A DNA stretch of 64,000 nucleotides from Bacteroidota bacterium (GCA_029573235.1 JAKQGX010000004.1:1-64000); one strand, 5' to 3'; shown: positions 17,701-27,524, numbered from the stretch's first letter. The notes: generated from the sequence alone by a model not told the origin. Translations and numbers: made by a program.

Positions 17701-20700
17701 ATGAAGCGCATTATCACTATTATTTTCACGATAGTCGTATCTATCAAGACGGCATTGGCACAACAACCCTATTGGCAACAAACCGTGAATACGCAAATAG
17801 AAGTAACCCTTGATGATAAGAACCACTTCTTGCGGGGGAAGGAAATCATAACCTACCAAAACAATTCGCCCGACACCTTACGTTACCTCTACCTGCACTT
17901 GTGGCCCAATGCATATAAACATGATCATACTCCTTTTGCCGAACAACAATATGAACAAAAGAATACAACATTTTACTACGCCAAAGCATCTCAAAGAGGG
18001 TTTATCGATAGCCTCAACTTTGAAATAAATGGAAACTCTCTGGAGTATTTTAGCGCCCCCAACACACCCGACATAGCACGCATCAACCTGCTGCACCCCT
18101 TGCTACCCGGAGAAACGATAACCATTTCAACACCCTTTCGGGTAAAAATACCCGCAATGTTTTCTCGGCTGGGACACTCGGGGCAAGCCTATTATATATC
18201 CCAATGGTTTCCGAAGCCGGCAGTGTATGATCGCAAAGGATGGCACCCTATTTCGTATTTAGATCAAGGTGAATTTTATAGTGAATATGGCTCGTATGAT
18301 GTACGCATTACCCTTCCCCAAAACTATATTGTAATGGCTACAGGCAACATGATGGATGCAACCGAACGCAACTGGATAGACAGCTTAGCAACACTACAAC
18401 CCATCGATTCAAAGAAACCATCATCCGATTCTTTTCCACCAAGCAGTACCACTTGGAAGACCATTCGATTCTACGAAGAAAATGTACATGACTTTGCCTG
18501 GTTTGCCGATAAACGCTATCTCGTAAGAAAAGATAGTTTCCGCTATGACCAAGACACTACCCTTCCGTCAATTACTATTTATACTGCCTTCTTGCCAAAG
18601 TCCTTACATAGTTGGAGTAAAAGCACCCAGCATTTAAAAGACGCTCTAAGAGTATATGGCAACAGCGTAGGTCGCTACCCATACAAAACGATAAAAGCTG
18701 TGCAAGGTGAAATGAATGCCGGTGGAGGTATGGAATATCCTACCATTACCGTTATTGACCAATTGGTGGGGGGATCGAAAACCGTAATCGTACACGAAGC
18801 CGGTCACAACTGGTTTTATGGAATATTAGGCAGTAATGAACGACAACATGCTTGGATGGATGAAGGCATTAATAGCTATTACGAAGCGAGAACCATAGCT
18901 CAAACGAGTGATAGCGCTTTATCTAAAAAAGGAATATCAGTTAATAGTGTTGATGGCATATCTATCAGCTACCAATTGTATCACCCTTTCATTGCACAAC
19001 TGGCGGCTTCTCATACCGACCAAGCCATCAACCAAACGGCAGAAAATTTCAAATCGATGAACTATGGTTTGGATGTTTATTACAAAACAGCTTGGTACCT
19101 GCAATGGTTGGAAGACTATATGGGTACTGCTAATTTTGATGCAGGCATGCAAGAGTATTTTCAATCCTGGAAATTCAAACATCCTTACCCTGAAGACTTT
19201 CGGGAGATTATGAGCCGGCACACCGAGCAACCATTAGACTGGTTTTTTGATGGGCTACTGAACACAACAGAGCGAATAGATTTTTCGATAAAGAAAGTAA
19301 AACAACAACCGAATGAAACCCTGGTACGGGTGCGCAACCATACCGGAATAGCACTGCCGGCAACCCTTGAAGTAAAGCAAAACGATAGTACCACTTCAAA
19401 AATTCATATTCCGCCCTTTGCAAAGGATACCCTCATTGCTATTGCAACACCCCACAAAGGTATCCGGTTATCGGAGGCAGTTGCTGATATGAAAACACAA
19501 AACAATCAGCCCTTTCGAGGCATACAACTGCGCCCAATTGCTGGATTAAACAATGCTGCCAAACAAAAAACATTCTGGCTACCGGCAATGGGTTACAACT
19601 TATATGATGGCTTTGGGCTTGGCTTGATTTGGCATAATATTTCTTTACCCGAAAACAAGTTTCGTTTCATTTTGATGCCTACATATAGCTTTCACAGCAA
19701 GCAACTAACCGGTGCCGGTACGATAGCTTATGTCATGCATCCGCAAAAGTATTTTCAAGAAGTAACGGCACAATTGGATGTTAAAAGCTATCATTACAAC
19801 AGCAGCAAGGTGAATATACCCCAACCACTTTTTGCGCGCTATATCAAATGGGCACCATCTGTGTCCTTTCAACTAAAAGACGCCTCTATAAAAAGCACGG
19901 TGAGACGCACGCTGCAAGTAAAAGGATATGCTATTTCGGAAGATGCATTTACCTATTATCAAAACCCAATAGACAGCTTGTACCGCCCTCAAAAATCCAA
20001 GAATCAGCACTTTTATGGATTGCTGCGATATACCCATCAAAACAATCGTACTTTCAACCCTTTCAGCTATGAAGTAGCAGGGCAAGTAGGGAAAAATTTT
20101 ATTAAAATGTCGGCTGCTGCTAACATCCGAATCGACTATCACTTACCCAAAAAATCGCTTTACCTGCGCGGATTTTTCGGTAAGTTTATAGCGCTACACA
20201 ACACGCCCAGTTATACAAACGACCGCTATTTGCTCAATAGCACTTCAGCAAATCAATACGACTATTTGTATGACCAAACCTACTTTGGTAGAAGCGAGCA
20301 AAAAGGATGGGCTTCGCAACAAATTGCGATGCAAGAAGGTGGATTAAAAATACCTACCCCCTTCCTTTCATCACCATTGGGCAGAAGTGATAATTGGTTG
20401 GCGTCTATCAATATTAAATCAGACTTGCCGATTCGTTTACCCATCCGTCTGTTTATAGATGTTGCCACCTTTGCGGATGCTTCAAAACTAAACCCAAGTG
20501 GCAACAAAATATTGTTTGATGCAGGCGTTGAATGGCATTACGAAGATTGGATAAATATTTACATTCCCTTATTCATGAGTCGCGATTACAAAGATTATTT
20601 CAACACCATTGTTGTAAAAGACAAGTTTTTCCGCAGTATTACTTTCAGTATGCAGTTAGACAAAATTCGTTGGATAAACGCCGGTACCGAGATCATAAAA

Positions 20701-20715
20701 TGGAACGGAAACTAA
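17701..20715 (+). CDS. M1 family metallopeptidase with predicted C-terminal outer-membrane beta-barrel
   Basis: From the ATG at 17701 the product has a signal peptide (IFTIVVSIKTALAQ), an N-terminal beta domain, GGMEYP at about 342-347, HEAGH at 365-369 and the third zinc ligand Glu at about 388 in MDEGIN, so it is an M1 (gluzincin) enzyme. The catalytic part ends near residue 580. The remaining roughly 400 residues (from YNLYDGFGLGLIWHNISLP onward) consist of alternating amphipathic strands ending RWINAGTEIIKWNGN, like the barrel of surface-antigen-type outer-membrane proteins. I therefore expect a membrane-anchored peptidase. The ORF track starts 57 bases earlier, but MKRIITIIF is the natural signal-peptide start. 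Confidence 0.9.
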   Translation: MKRIITIIFTIVVSIKTALAQQPYWQQTVNTQIEVTLDDKNHFLRGKEIITYQNNSPDTLRYLYLHLWPNAYKHDHTPFAEQQYEQKNTTFYYAKASQRGFIDSLNFEINGNSLEYFSAPNTPDIARINLLHPLLPGETITISTPFRVKIPAMFSRLGHSGQAYYISQWFPKPAVYDRKGWHPISYLDQGEFYSEYGSYDVRITLPQNYIVMATGNMMDATERNWIDSLATLQPIDSKKPSSDSFPPSSTTWKTIRFYEENVHDFAWFADKRYLVRKDSFRYDQDTTLPSITIYTAFLPKSLHSWSKSTQHLKDALRVYGNSVGRYPYKTIKAVQGEMNAGGGMEYPTITVIDQLVGGSKTVIVHEAGHNWFYGILGSNERQHAWMDEGINSYYEARTIAQTSDSALSKKGISVNSVDGISISYQLYHPFIAQLAASHTDQAINQTAENFKSMNYGLDVYYKTAWYLQWLEDYMGTANFDAGMQEYFQSWKFKHPYPEDFREIMSRHTEQPLDWFFDGLLNTTERIDFSIKKVKQQPNETLVRVRNHTGIALPATLEVKQNDSTTSKIHIPPFAKDTLIAIATPHKGIRLSEAVADMKTQNNQPFRGIQLRPIAGLNNAAKQKTFWLPAMGYNLYDGFGLGLIWHNISLPENKFRFILMPTYSFHSKQLTGAGTIAYVMHPQKYFQEVTAQLDVKSYHYNSSKVNIPQPLFARYIKWAPSVSFQLKDASIKSTVRRTLQVKGYAISEDAFTYYQNPIDSLYRPQKSKNQHFYGLLRYTHQNNRTFNPFSYEVAGQVGKNFIKMSAAANIRIDYHLPKKSLYLRGFFGKFIALHNTPSYTNDRYLLNSTSANQYDYLYDQTYFGRSEQKGWASQQIAMQEGGLKIPTPFLSSPLGRSDNWLASINIKSDLPIRLPIRLFIDVATFADASKLNPSGNKILFDAGVEWHYEDWINIYIPLFMSRDYKDYFNTIVVKDKFFRSITFSMQLDKIRWINAGTEIIKWNGN

Positions 20716-20789
20716 ACCCAGTTGAATGATACTGGTTTCAGCAAAAGTATTTCTATATACCTAATATCGATATCCATCCATAGACTACT

Positions 20790-20797
20790 TATCTTTG
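20790..20797 (+). promoter_or_regulatory. -7 promoter element TATCTTTG
   Basis: TATCTTTG lies inside the ORF-track version of the next gene and 12 bases before an in-frame TTG, which argues for a later, non-ATG start. Confidence 0.5.
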
Positions 20798-20808
20798 CCC
20801 TCATTCAT

Positions 20809-21156
20809 TTGAGAAGTGTTTTGCAGAAATCAAGCTTACATAAAGGGCTGGCGGTGCTTTTGGCATTAGTGGTGTTCTTCGGTACTACCTCGAAAGAATT
20901 TATCCACTCGTTTGCCGGACACGAAGACACTGAGTCTTGTAATCACACACATAAGGCTCATCCTTCCTTTGAAAGTAAACACCATCACTGTAGTTTTTTG
21001 AGTGATACCCTGATGCCTTTTGATGCTCCTATGAGTATTCAAATTTCAGATGGCATTGCTACTATCTTTCTTATTAAAAATGGGGCATGGATAGAAGCGT
21101 CGGTTTATCCGACGCTCCTGATTCCTACATTACGCGGACCACCATTTGCTATATAA
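20809..21156 (+). CDS. Small His-rich exported protein, probably linked to metal uptake
   Basis: I place the start at an in-frame TTG (20809, or the next at 20821) because a TATCTTTG promoter element precedes it and the resulting N-terminus (QKSSLHKGLAVLLALVVFFG) is a reasonable signal or membrane segment; the ORF-track ATG at 20722 gives an odd extension. The mature region has a metal-binding-like cluster (HSFAGHEDTESCNHTHKAH, then HHHC). It has no family I recognise. It precedes a TonB-dependent receptor, and small His-rich proteins beside such receptors often accompany zinc or copper transport, which is inference here. Confidence 0.6.
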   Translation: MRSVLQKSSLHKGLAVLLALVVFFGTTSKEFIHSFAGHEDTESCNHTHKAHPSFESKHHHCSFLSDTLMPFDAPMSIQISDGIATIFLIKNGAWIEASVYPTLLIPTLRGPPFAI

Positions 21157-21429
21157 TCTCCAACGGCTCAAATACTATATTCCATTTGTTTCTGACAGGA
21201 ACAAGCACACACATTGCTTACGATAACTGTTGGTAGCCATAAGGGTAGTACCCTGCCGTCTGCAATCCCACTCTCAAGCATTGATTCCAATTGATTAAAG
21301 GTTTATGATGGGATGCTTGCACCATACATATTTACAATCACTACTTCGTCCTTCATTTGTGGCATGTGACTGCAATATGCTGTAGTGAACGACCACGAAT
21401 AGGATGTACTCAATATTATCATTCATTTT

Positions 21430-23826
21430 ATGCAAAACATTATTAAAATAATGCTGCTATTTGGGGTGTTCAATATATACCTTCCCTTAGTAGCACAAAC
21501 CAGCTCTACATTAAAAGGCACCATCAAAGACACGGAAGGAAAAGGAATTGCAGGTGCACTGATTACCATACCCGATATAAAAACCAGTGCCCGCACTGAC
21601 ACATCCGGCAGCTACCAGTTGATGCAACTACCCAAGGGTACTTTCATGGTACAATTTAGCGCTGTCGGTTTTACAACAGAAAACAACCTTATTAGCCTAA
21701 ACGGTGAAACCGTGTATCATGCAGTTCTATCCGAAAACATCATAGAACGAAATGAGGTTGTCGTCACCGGAACCAGCATAGGTACCGAACGACGAAAAAG
21801 TCCAACGCCTATACAAACCATTTCGCTGAAAGAATTACAAGAAAACCCTGCTGCGACGTTAATGGAAGCCTTGACAACGGTGCCCGGTGTTTCGATAACA
21901 GGTACCGGACCTTCTATTGCCAAACCCGTGATACGTGGCTTGGGTGCCAATCGAGTGTTGGTGATTTCGCAAGGAGTACGGCAAGAAGGGCAACAATGGG
22001 GCGATGAGCATGGTATCGAAATAGATGACAACGATGTTTCAGGAGTGGAAATATTAAAAGGTCCGGCATCATTGGCCTACGGCTCTGATGCGTTAGCCGG
22101 CGTGCTGAATATATTGCCTTATGAAGCCATTCCGCAAGGAGAAAGCAAAGGGAAAATAGTATCGAGCTACCAAACCAATAATGGATTGGCAATGTTACAC
22201 GCACAAGCAGGAAGCAATCGCAAGGGTATTGTTTGGCATGCTTCGGGTTCTTTAAAATACGCACATGATTATCGCAATGCTTATGACGGTACTGTTTTTA
22301 ATACTCGATTTAACAACCAAAATTTTGGGGCCGCTATGGGAATTCATAAACCATGGGGATACTCCAAATTGAGTTTCACCTCATACCGACAGACCTTGGG
22401 ACTTGCCGAGGGAGAACGCGACAGTATGGGGCATTTTTTGCAAACTATACGGCAGCACGACACCGAAGCAGTGATAACGGCACCAACGAATAATGGTTAT
22501 GCTATTGCCATCCCTATGCAAAAAATAAATCACCAAAAATGGGTCTGGCAACACAGTCAATATTTCAAAAACCAACACCGTCTTTCAGCGACATTGGGGT
22601 ACCAACAAAATACCCGTAGCGAGTATGAAGACGTGCTGGCACCGCAACATCCCGCCATCCAATTGTTGCTAAAAACTTACAGCTACGACCTCCAATACAT
22701 ATTACCCCAAAACCGGCAATGGAATATCAGTTGGGGTGTCAACGGTATGAAACAAGATAACTTCAATCAAGGTTCAGAGTATTTAATTCCCGATTATCAA
22801 CTATTTGATATAGGCATTTTCACCTTGTTGAGTAAGCAATGGAATGACATGCTATTATCCGGAGGCATCCGCTACGACCACCGGAATTTACAAAGCCGAC
22901 AACTACTGGATGAAGATGACCAAGTGCATTTTCAAGCAATAAAACGAAATTTTTCCAACCTCAGCGGTAGCATCGGGTTCAGCTATTCTTTACCCAACAC
23001 GGTTTTGAAAGTAAACTTGGCATCGGGTTATCGAGCTCCCAACATTGCCGAGCTATCTGCGAATGGAATACACGAAGGTACCTTTCGTTATGAATACGGA
23101 AATCCGGGACTGAAGCCAGAAAGAAGCTTGCAAGCAGACGGAGGTATCGAGTTTAACACGGCACACACACACATCAGTGCTTCTATATTTGTGAATCGAA
23201 TGTATGACTATATCTATCTTCACAAATTGACCAACGCAGCAGGAGATGATTCTATACCCGTATTGAACAATGAAGATAGTTATGCTGCTTTTAGATTTCA
23301 TCAAAACCAAGCCATTACATACGGCGGAGAATTGTACATGGACATGCATCCGCATCCCTTAGACTGGTTGCATGTAGAGCAAGGATTTTCATGGGTACGC
23401 GGGGTGTTCTTACAGGCACCCGACAGTATGCGTAACATTCCTTTTATGCCCGCACCTAAATGGCATATAGGTCTTAGAGCGCAATACAAAAACGGAAAAA
23501 ACAAGTGGCAAGATGCCTATCTAAGAATTTCGTTAGATAATTACTTCGCACAAAACTATATCTACAATGCCTATCATACCGAGACGCCAACACCCGGCTA
23601 TAGCCTGTTACATGCTGGAGTAGGGATGACTTTAGTAAACAAAAAAGCAGCGCCGGTATGTACGTTTTCTTTTACAGTTCAAAACCTATTAAACAAAAGT
23701 TATCAAGACCATTTAAGCCGTTTAAAATACGCTCCGGAGAACTATGCAACGGGCAGACAAGGCATCTATAACATGGGGAGAAATGCCTATATCAGCCTAC
23801 AATTCCCCCTAATTTTTAGTAAATAG
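21430..23826 (+). CDS. TonB-dependent outer-membrane receptor with N-terminal carboxypeptidase-regulatory-like domain
   Basis: The signal peptide (ending LPLVAQ) leads to a CarboxypepD_reg-like module (TLKGTIKDTEGKGIAGALITI, SGSYQLMQLPKGTF) at about residues 25-100. A plug domain follows (NEVVVTGTSIG, MEALTTVPGV, IRGLGANRVLVI, VEILKGPASLAYGSDALAG), then a 22-strand barrel region, ending in an aromatic strand (YISLQFPLIFSK). Such receptors import iron-siderophore, metal or other nutrients using TonB energy. The RGLGANRVLVI...GVRQEGQQWGDEHG plug resembles metal (ZnuD-like) receptors, and the upstream gene is His-rich, so zinc or copper is a reasonable guess for the substrate. Confidence 0.92.
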   Translation: MQNIIKIMLLFGVFNIYLPLVAQTSSTLKGTIKDTEGKGIAGALITIPDIKTSARTDTSGSYQLMQLPKGTFMVQFSAVGFTTENNLISLNGETVYHAVLSENIIERNEVVVTGTSIGTERRKSPTPIQTISLKELQENPAATLMEALTTVPGVSITGTGPSIAKPVIRGLGANRVLVISQGVRQEGQQWGDEHGIEIDDNDVSGVEILKGPASLAYGSDALAGVLNILPYEAIPQGESKGKIVSSYQTNNGLAMLHAQAGSNRKGIVWHASGSLKYAHDYRNAYDGTVFNTRFNNQNFGAAMGIHKPWGYSKLSFTSYRQTLGLAEGERDSMGHFLQTIRQHDTEAVITAPTNNGYAIAIPMQKINHQKWVWQHSQYFKNQHRLSATLGYQQNTRSEYEDVLAPQHPAIQLLLKTYSYDLQYILPQNRQWNISWGVNGMKQDNFNQGSEYLIPDYQLFDIGIFTLLSKQWNDMLLSGGIRYDHRNLQSRQLLDEDDQVHFQAIKRNFSNLSGSIGFSYSLPNTVLKVNLASGYRAPNIAELSANGIHEGTFRYEYGNPGLKPERSLQADGGIEFNTAHTHISASIFVNRMYDYIYLHKLTNAAGDDSIPVLNNEDSYAAFRFHQNQAITYGGELYMDMHPHPLDWLHVEQGFSWVRGVFLQAPDSMRNIPFMPAPKWHIGLRAQYKNGKNKWQDAYLRISLDNYFAQNYIYNAYHTETPTPGYSLLHAGVGMTLVNKKAAPVCTFSFTVQNLLNKSYQDHLSRLKYAPENYATGRQGIYNMGRNAYISLQFPLIFSK

Positions 23827-23900
23827 TAATGAGTTTCTATTCCTTCTTGCAGATTTAAAATTTATCTATTACCTTCAACCGTTAAAATTTATTTAAGCTG

Positions 23901-24155
23901 ATGAAATTTCGTTTATCCAAGGTAGGGCTAATGCTTATTACTGTAGTTACTGTAACGGTTTTTAGTTCGTGCACGCAAGAATACAGTTGCCGTTGCACGA
24001 TATCCTATTCAGGGCTTCCCGGGCTGCCGGATACGTTGGTAAAGGAATATCCGGTGCGTGATACGAAAAAGAAAGCTAAGGCGGTTTGCGAAGAAAACTC
24101 CAGCCAAACGGTTACGGATGGAATTACTACAACGGAGAAATGTCTTTTGTATTAA
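23901..24155 (+). CDS. Small Cys-containing lipoprotein
   Basis: The 84-residue product has a lipobox (VTVFSSC) after a hydrophobic segment. The mature part contains four more Cys (YSCRC, AVCEEN, KCLLY), which could form disulfides. No family is recognised. The next gene starts 20 bases downstream and encodes a membrane-thioredoxin fusion, so cotranscription and a redox connection are possible but unproven. Confidence 0.65.
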   Translation: MKFRLSKVGLMLITVVTVTVFSSCTQEYSCRCTISYSGLPGLPDTLVKEYPVRDTKKKAKAVCEENSSQTVTDGITTTEKCLLY

Positions 24156-24175
24156 TGCCTTAAGTTTGTGCCATC

Positions 24176-25120
24176 ATGCACAAAGCCATTAACACCGACT
24201 CAAAACAACCAATATTCATTACTATTATAGCGATACTGCTGCTACTTACCTTGGCAGCAGTATTTTTATTTTCGGGCATCAGCAAGTTGTTCGCTTTTGA
24301 GCAGCTCATGTGGAATTTCATGGATGTGGGCATCACCCACATGGCGCTTGCTGGTATCTTAGCAAGATTGTTTATTGCTTTGGAGTTACTACTCGGTTGC
24401 TTCCTGCTGTTGCAATTATATTTACGTTCTTTCACCTACCCTGCTGTTATGGCAATGTTGGTTGGCTTCAGCGTGTATCTTATGTTTCTAATCCAAACAC
24501 AAGGCGACAATGGCAACTGTGGCTGCTTTGGAGAGGCTTACGCTATGCGACCATCTGCGGGTATTCTCAAAAATATTGGACTGTTGGGTATCGCTGCGTT
24601 GTTATGGAGGTACTTTCCCGGACGTAGTTATAAAAACAGTATTTACATAGCGATGATGGCTATTATGCTGTCATTGATGACACCTTTTGTGGTTATTCCC
24701 CTCAGTCGGCAATCACAACCTACTGTCACCCAAGCGGACATTAACTTGCAACCCTTGTATGAAGAAGCAGCAAAGCCTACCGTTGACCTACGCAAAGGAA
24801 AGCATATCGTTGCCTTTATGAGCTTGAGCTGCCCACATTGTAAGAAAGCCGCATTTCTTTTTCACATCCTTAAAAAACAACACCCCGAATTACCCTTATA
24901 CATGGTGCTTGCCGGTGATGATGCTGATGAAAAAAACTTTTTTGAAGAAACAAAATCCATGAGTGTGCCACATCTCCGATTCAAGAATATGGATGCCTTT
25001 ATGCAATACGCCAAAGAAGGGGTTCCCGCTATTTTCTACATCAACAATAGCGTGATAGAGCGTAAAGCGAATTATTTTCAATTAGACCCCGGGTATATGT
25101 CCACCTGGCTCAAGCAATAG
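24176..25120 (+). CDS. MauE/DoxX-like membrane protein fused to a thioredoxin-like domain
   Basis: Residues of about 15-170 hold four or five hydrophobic helices with FLFSGISKLFAFEQ and the Cys pair GNCGCFGE, the pattern of MauE/DoxX-like membrane proteins. The C-terminal 110 residues form a thioredoxin fold with the active site CPHC (SLSCPHCKKAAFLF) and a cis-Pro segment (EGVPAIFY). By family knowledge, MauE-like domains resemble vitamin K epoxide reductase/DsbD partners in passing electrons or oxidising equivalents across the membrane. The protein therefore likely drives disulfide chemistry in the periplasm. Confidence 0.82.
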   Translation: MHKAINTDSKQPIFITIIAILLLLTLAAVFLFSGISKLFAFEQLMWNFMDVGITHMALAGILARLFIALELLLGCFLLLQLYLRSFTYPAVMAMLVGFSVYLMFLIQTQGDNGNCGCFGEAYAMRPSAGILKNIGLLGIAALLWRYFPGRSYKNSIYIAMMAIMLSLMTPFVVIPLSRQSQPTVTQADINLQPLYEEAAKPTVDLRKGKHIVAFMSLSCPHCKKAAFLFHILKKQHPELPLYMVLAGDDADEKNFFEETKSMSVPHLRFKNMDAFMQYAKEGVPAIFYINNSVIERKANYFQLDPGYMSTWLKQ

Positions 25121-25210
25121 CAACAACACTTATTACACATCACAAGACAGCTATACTACTGTATTTCTAAGAGAAATAAGAACAGGCAATACATCATCAA
25201 GCGCACCAAC

Positions 25211-25699
25211 TTACTGCTTTGTAAGGGTAAACAACAGCGTATAGGCAGGATCGAAATTAGGTTTGAAATTGACATTTAATGTTAGTGTGTTCCCATTCAA
25301 ATTGCCCGACCCGGATATTTGAATAAACTCTGCATTAAAGTCTTGTATGGTAACCGTATTATTCTTTGCAACAGTAGCGTTAAAAGAGGCATTGTTAAGT
25401 GACGAAAGCGAAATGGTATAAGCATTCCCGCTGCCATTGGCAATGATGCAAGTATAATTTTTTATCACACCACTGCTGTCTTGCTTTACGGCATACGTAC
25501 CTACAAAGCGAGCCCTTGTTTCTATCTCGCAGTTAACACCTTCGTAGCCTTGATTGCAGTCGCAAGTACCGGTAGTCAAATCGCATGTGCCATTTACTTC
25601 ACATAAAGGATCACAATTTTTAACCGGAGATTTTATGCATGATTGAGTAGTTAGCAACGTAGCCAATGCCAAGGTAGAAATGTAGAAATATTTTTTCAT
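25211..25699 (-). CDS. Lipoprotein with an EGF-like Cys-rich segment
   Basis: Starting at the Met of MKKYFYIS (25699; the ORF track starts 33 bases earlier), the protein has a lipobox (TTQSC). It is followed by an EGF-like cluster (NCDPLCEVNGTCDLTTGTCD, then CNQGYEGVNCE) with the typical Cys spacing and G-x-x-C-E end. The remaining roughly 110 residues are strand-rich (FVGTYAVKQDSSG, TLTLNVNFKPNF) and resemble the lipocalin-like tail found in related Bacteroidota lipoproteins. Its role is unknown; EGF-like modules suggest binding at the surface. Confidence 0.78.
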   Translation of the reverse strand: MKKYFYISTLALATLLTTQSCIKSPVKNCDPLCEVNGTCDLTTGTCDCNQGYEGVNCEIETRARFVGTYAVKQDSSGVIKNYTCIIANGSGNAYTISLSSLNNASFNATVAKNNTVTIQDFNAEFIQISGSGNLNGNTLTLNVNFKPNFDPAYTLLFTLTKQ

Positions 25700-25876
25700 A
25701 ATGTAAGAAACTTGCCTTGATGATAGTGGCAATTCGGATTATTTGTTATTGAAATAAAGTATCCAACAAATTTAGGCAATACGAAAACATAATAATAAAT
25801 GAATGTTTATTGTATAACTACTCATTTTATATAAGGATAGGGATATGTTTCTTATCCATGAGTTGTAAAGCGACTA

Positions 25877-26563
25877 CTAGTTGGGAAGCAGGTATTGGCG
25901 AAGGATTTCAATACCTTCAGTAGCCGGCTTTTCTATACGAATGACAGACCTATCGTTGATGGGTGGTATTTTTTTATCAATGACGTATTTGTCCACCATC
26001 GGTGGTACATAATCAACCAAACCAGCGGCTGGATATACGACCAACGAGCTGCCAACCAACACAAATATATCTGCAGACGCTAAAATGGGAATAGCTTCTG
26101 CTATCATGGGTACCGGCTCTTCAAACCAAACGATATTGGGTCGAAGCCTTGCACCATCCGCCGCACGATCGGTAAGTAGCATATCACGGGTAATGGGATA
26201 CACCAATGTGGCATCAGCTTCACTTCTGCATTCTAATATTTTCCCGTGCAAGTGAAGCACATTTTCTGAACCGGCTCTTTCGTGCAAGTCGTCAATATTT
26301 TGAGTAATGATATGCACATCAAAATGCACTTGCAAAGCTGCCAACCCAATATGAGCTGCGTTGGGTTGAGCATTCAATACTTGTTGGCGACGCATATTGT
26401 AAAAATCGAGTACCAACTGAGGGTCGCGCCTCCATGCGCGCGGCGTTGCCACATCTTCAATACGGTGGTTTTCCCAAAGTCCATCACCATCACGAAAGGT
26501 CTGTAACCCGCTCTCCGCACTTATTCCGGCTCCTGTGAGCGCCACTAATTTTTTCATTGTCAT
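25877..26563 (-). CDS. Sir2-family NAD-dependent protein deacylase
   Basis: The sirtuin core is clear: GAGISAESGLQTFRD binds NAD, TQNIDDLHERAG and LHLHGK carry the catalytic His, and LVGSSLVVYPAAGL closes the fold. The Tyr and Arg in FYNMRRQ match the class III (Sirt5/CobB-like) pair that binds succinyl or malonyl lysine, so desuccinylase activity is likely. Of the usual four zinc Cys only one remains (LECRSEADATLVYP), so the zinc site appears lost. Its length of 228 residues is normal for short bacterial sirtuins. The start may be either Met of MTMKK. Confidence 0.92.
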   Translation of the reverse strand: MTMKKLVALTGAGISAESGLQTFRDGDGLWENHRIEDVATPRAWRRDPQLVLDFYNMRRQQVLNAQPNAAHIGLAALQVHFDVHIITQNIDDLHERAGSENVLHLHGKILECRSEADATLVYPITRDMLLTDRAADGARLRPNIVWFEEPVPMIAEAIPILASADIFVLVGSSLVVYPAAGLVDYVPPMVDKYVIDKKIPPINDRSVIRIEKPATEGIEILRQYLLPN

Positions 26564-26712
26564 AGGGTTTCAAAAATACTAAAGTAGCAGCTGAAAATAA
26601 CCGTACCAACAAACGTAAAGTAGCAACAATACTCAACAGGCAGTATCAATGGAGCAAAAAATAAGGTTTTCCACATTTGTACAATACTTCGGGAAAACTA
26701 GACCTATCATTG

Positions 26713-26720
26713 TAAATTTG
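26713..26720 (+). promoter_or_regulatory. -7 promoter element TAAATTTG
   Basis: TAAATTTG lies 26 bases upstream of the UPF0173 ATG at 26747. Confidence 0.5.
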
Positions 26721-26746
26721 CCCTTATCAAAAGTAGGTACTGCACG

Positions 26747-27427
26747 ATGAAATATACGTACTATGGGCAATCTTGTTTTGGATTAGAAATAAACGGCAAG
26801 CATTTGCTTTTCGACCCTTTTATTTCCGACAACCCATTGGCAAAACACATTGATATCCACCAAATAAAAGCGGACTATATTTTCGTATCGCATGGGCATG
26901 GCGACCATGTGGGCGATTTAGTATCGATAGCCAAGCGTACGAATGCCACTGTCGTGGGCGCTTATGAAATAACGGAGTGGTGCTTGCAACAAGGCATTCA
27001 GCAAGTGCATCCTATGAACCTTGGCGGGCAATGGCAATTTCCTTTTGGAAAGGTAAAGTTTGTAACTGCCGTTCATAGCAGTGTCCTTCCTGATGGAACA
27101 TACGGTGGCAACCCAGGCGGTTTTATCCTCACTACAGAAGAGGGAAACCTTTACTACAGCGGCGATACAGCACTCACGATGGATATGCAGCTGATACCCC
27201 GATGGGCAAACCTCGATGTAGCCATACTTCCTGTGGGCGACAATTTCACAATGGGTGCCGATGATGCGATATTAGCTGCGGGCTTTATTCAATGCAAAAA
27301 AATCATTGGGGTGCATTATGACACCTTTGGATATATTAAAATAGACCACGAACAAACCATTAGAAAATTTTCTGATGCCGGTCTGCAATTGACATTGCCG
27401 ACAATAGGTGCAGAAATGATATTGTAA
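26747..27427 (+). CDS. Metallo-beta-lactamase-fold hydrolase, UPF0173 family
   Basis: The product has the di-metal motif HGHGDHVGD near residue 50, preceded by LLFDPFISDNP. Further ligands lie in AVHSS, in YYSGDTALT and in IGVHYDTFG. This set and the 226-residue length match the UPF0173 (YtkL/UlaG-like) group of metallo-beta-lactamase-fold hydrolases, whose substrates are mostly unknown. It precedes parA by about 140 bases on the same strand, with a separate promoter candidate before parA. Confidence 0.9.
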   Translation: MKYTYYGQSCFGLEINGKHLLFDPFISDNPLAKHIDIHQIKADYIFVSHGHGDHVGDLVSIAKRTNATVVGAYEITEWCLQQGIQQVHPMNLGGQWQFPFGKVKFVTAVHSSVLPDGTYGGNPGGFILTTEEGNLYYSGDTALTMDMQLIPRWANLDVAILPVGDNFTMGADDAILAAGFIQCKKIIGVHYDTFGYIKIDHEQTIRKFSDAGLQLTLPTIGAEMIL

Positions 27428-27524
27428 CAATTAAAAAGAGAACAAACTGTAATTTGCCTCCTTTACTCTATAGAATACAAACTATATTGCAGTCGGAAGC
27501 AACAAGCGAGCGACCCGAACGGTA

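Noticed and set aside
21157-21429. 273-base gap before the TonB receptor, considered as a possible cobalamin or other riboswitch
   Set aside because: The conserved boxes of cobalamin and TPP riboswitches are not seen; only a small palindrome (AGGGTA G TACCCT) is present.
24160-24435. 91-codon minus-strand ORF opposite the MauE-thioredoxin gene
   Set aside because: It lies wholly within the membrane-domain coding region and has no coding features of its own.
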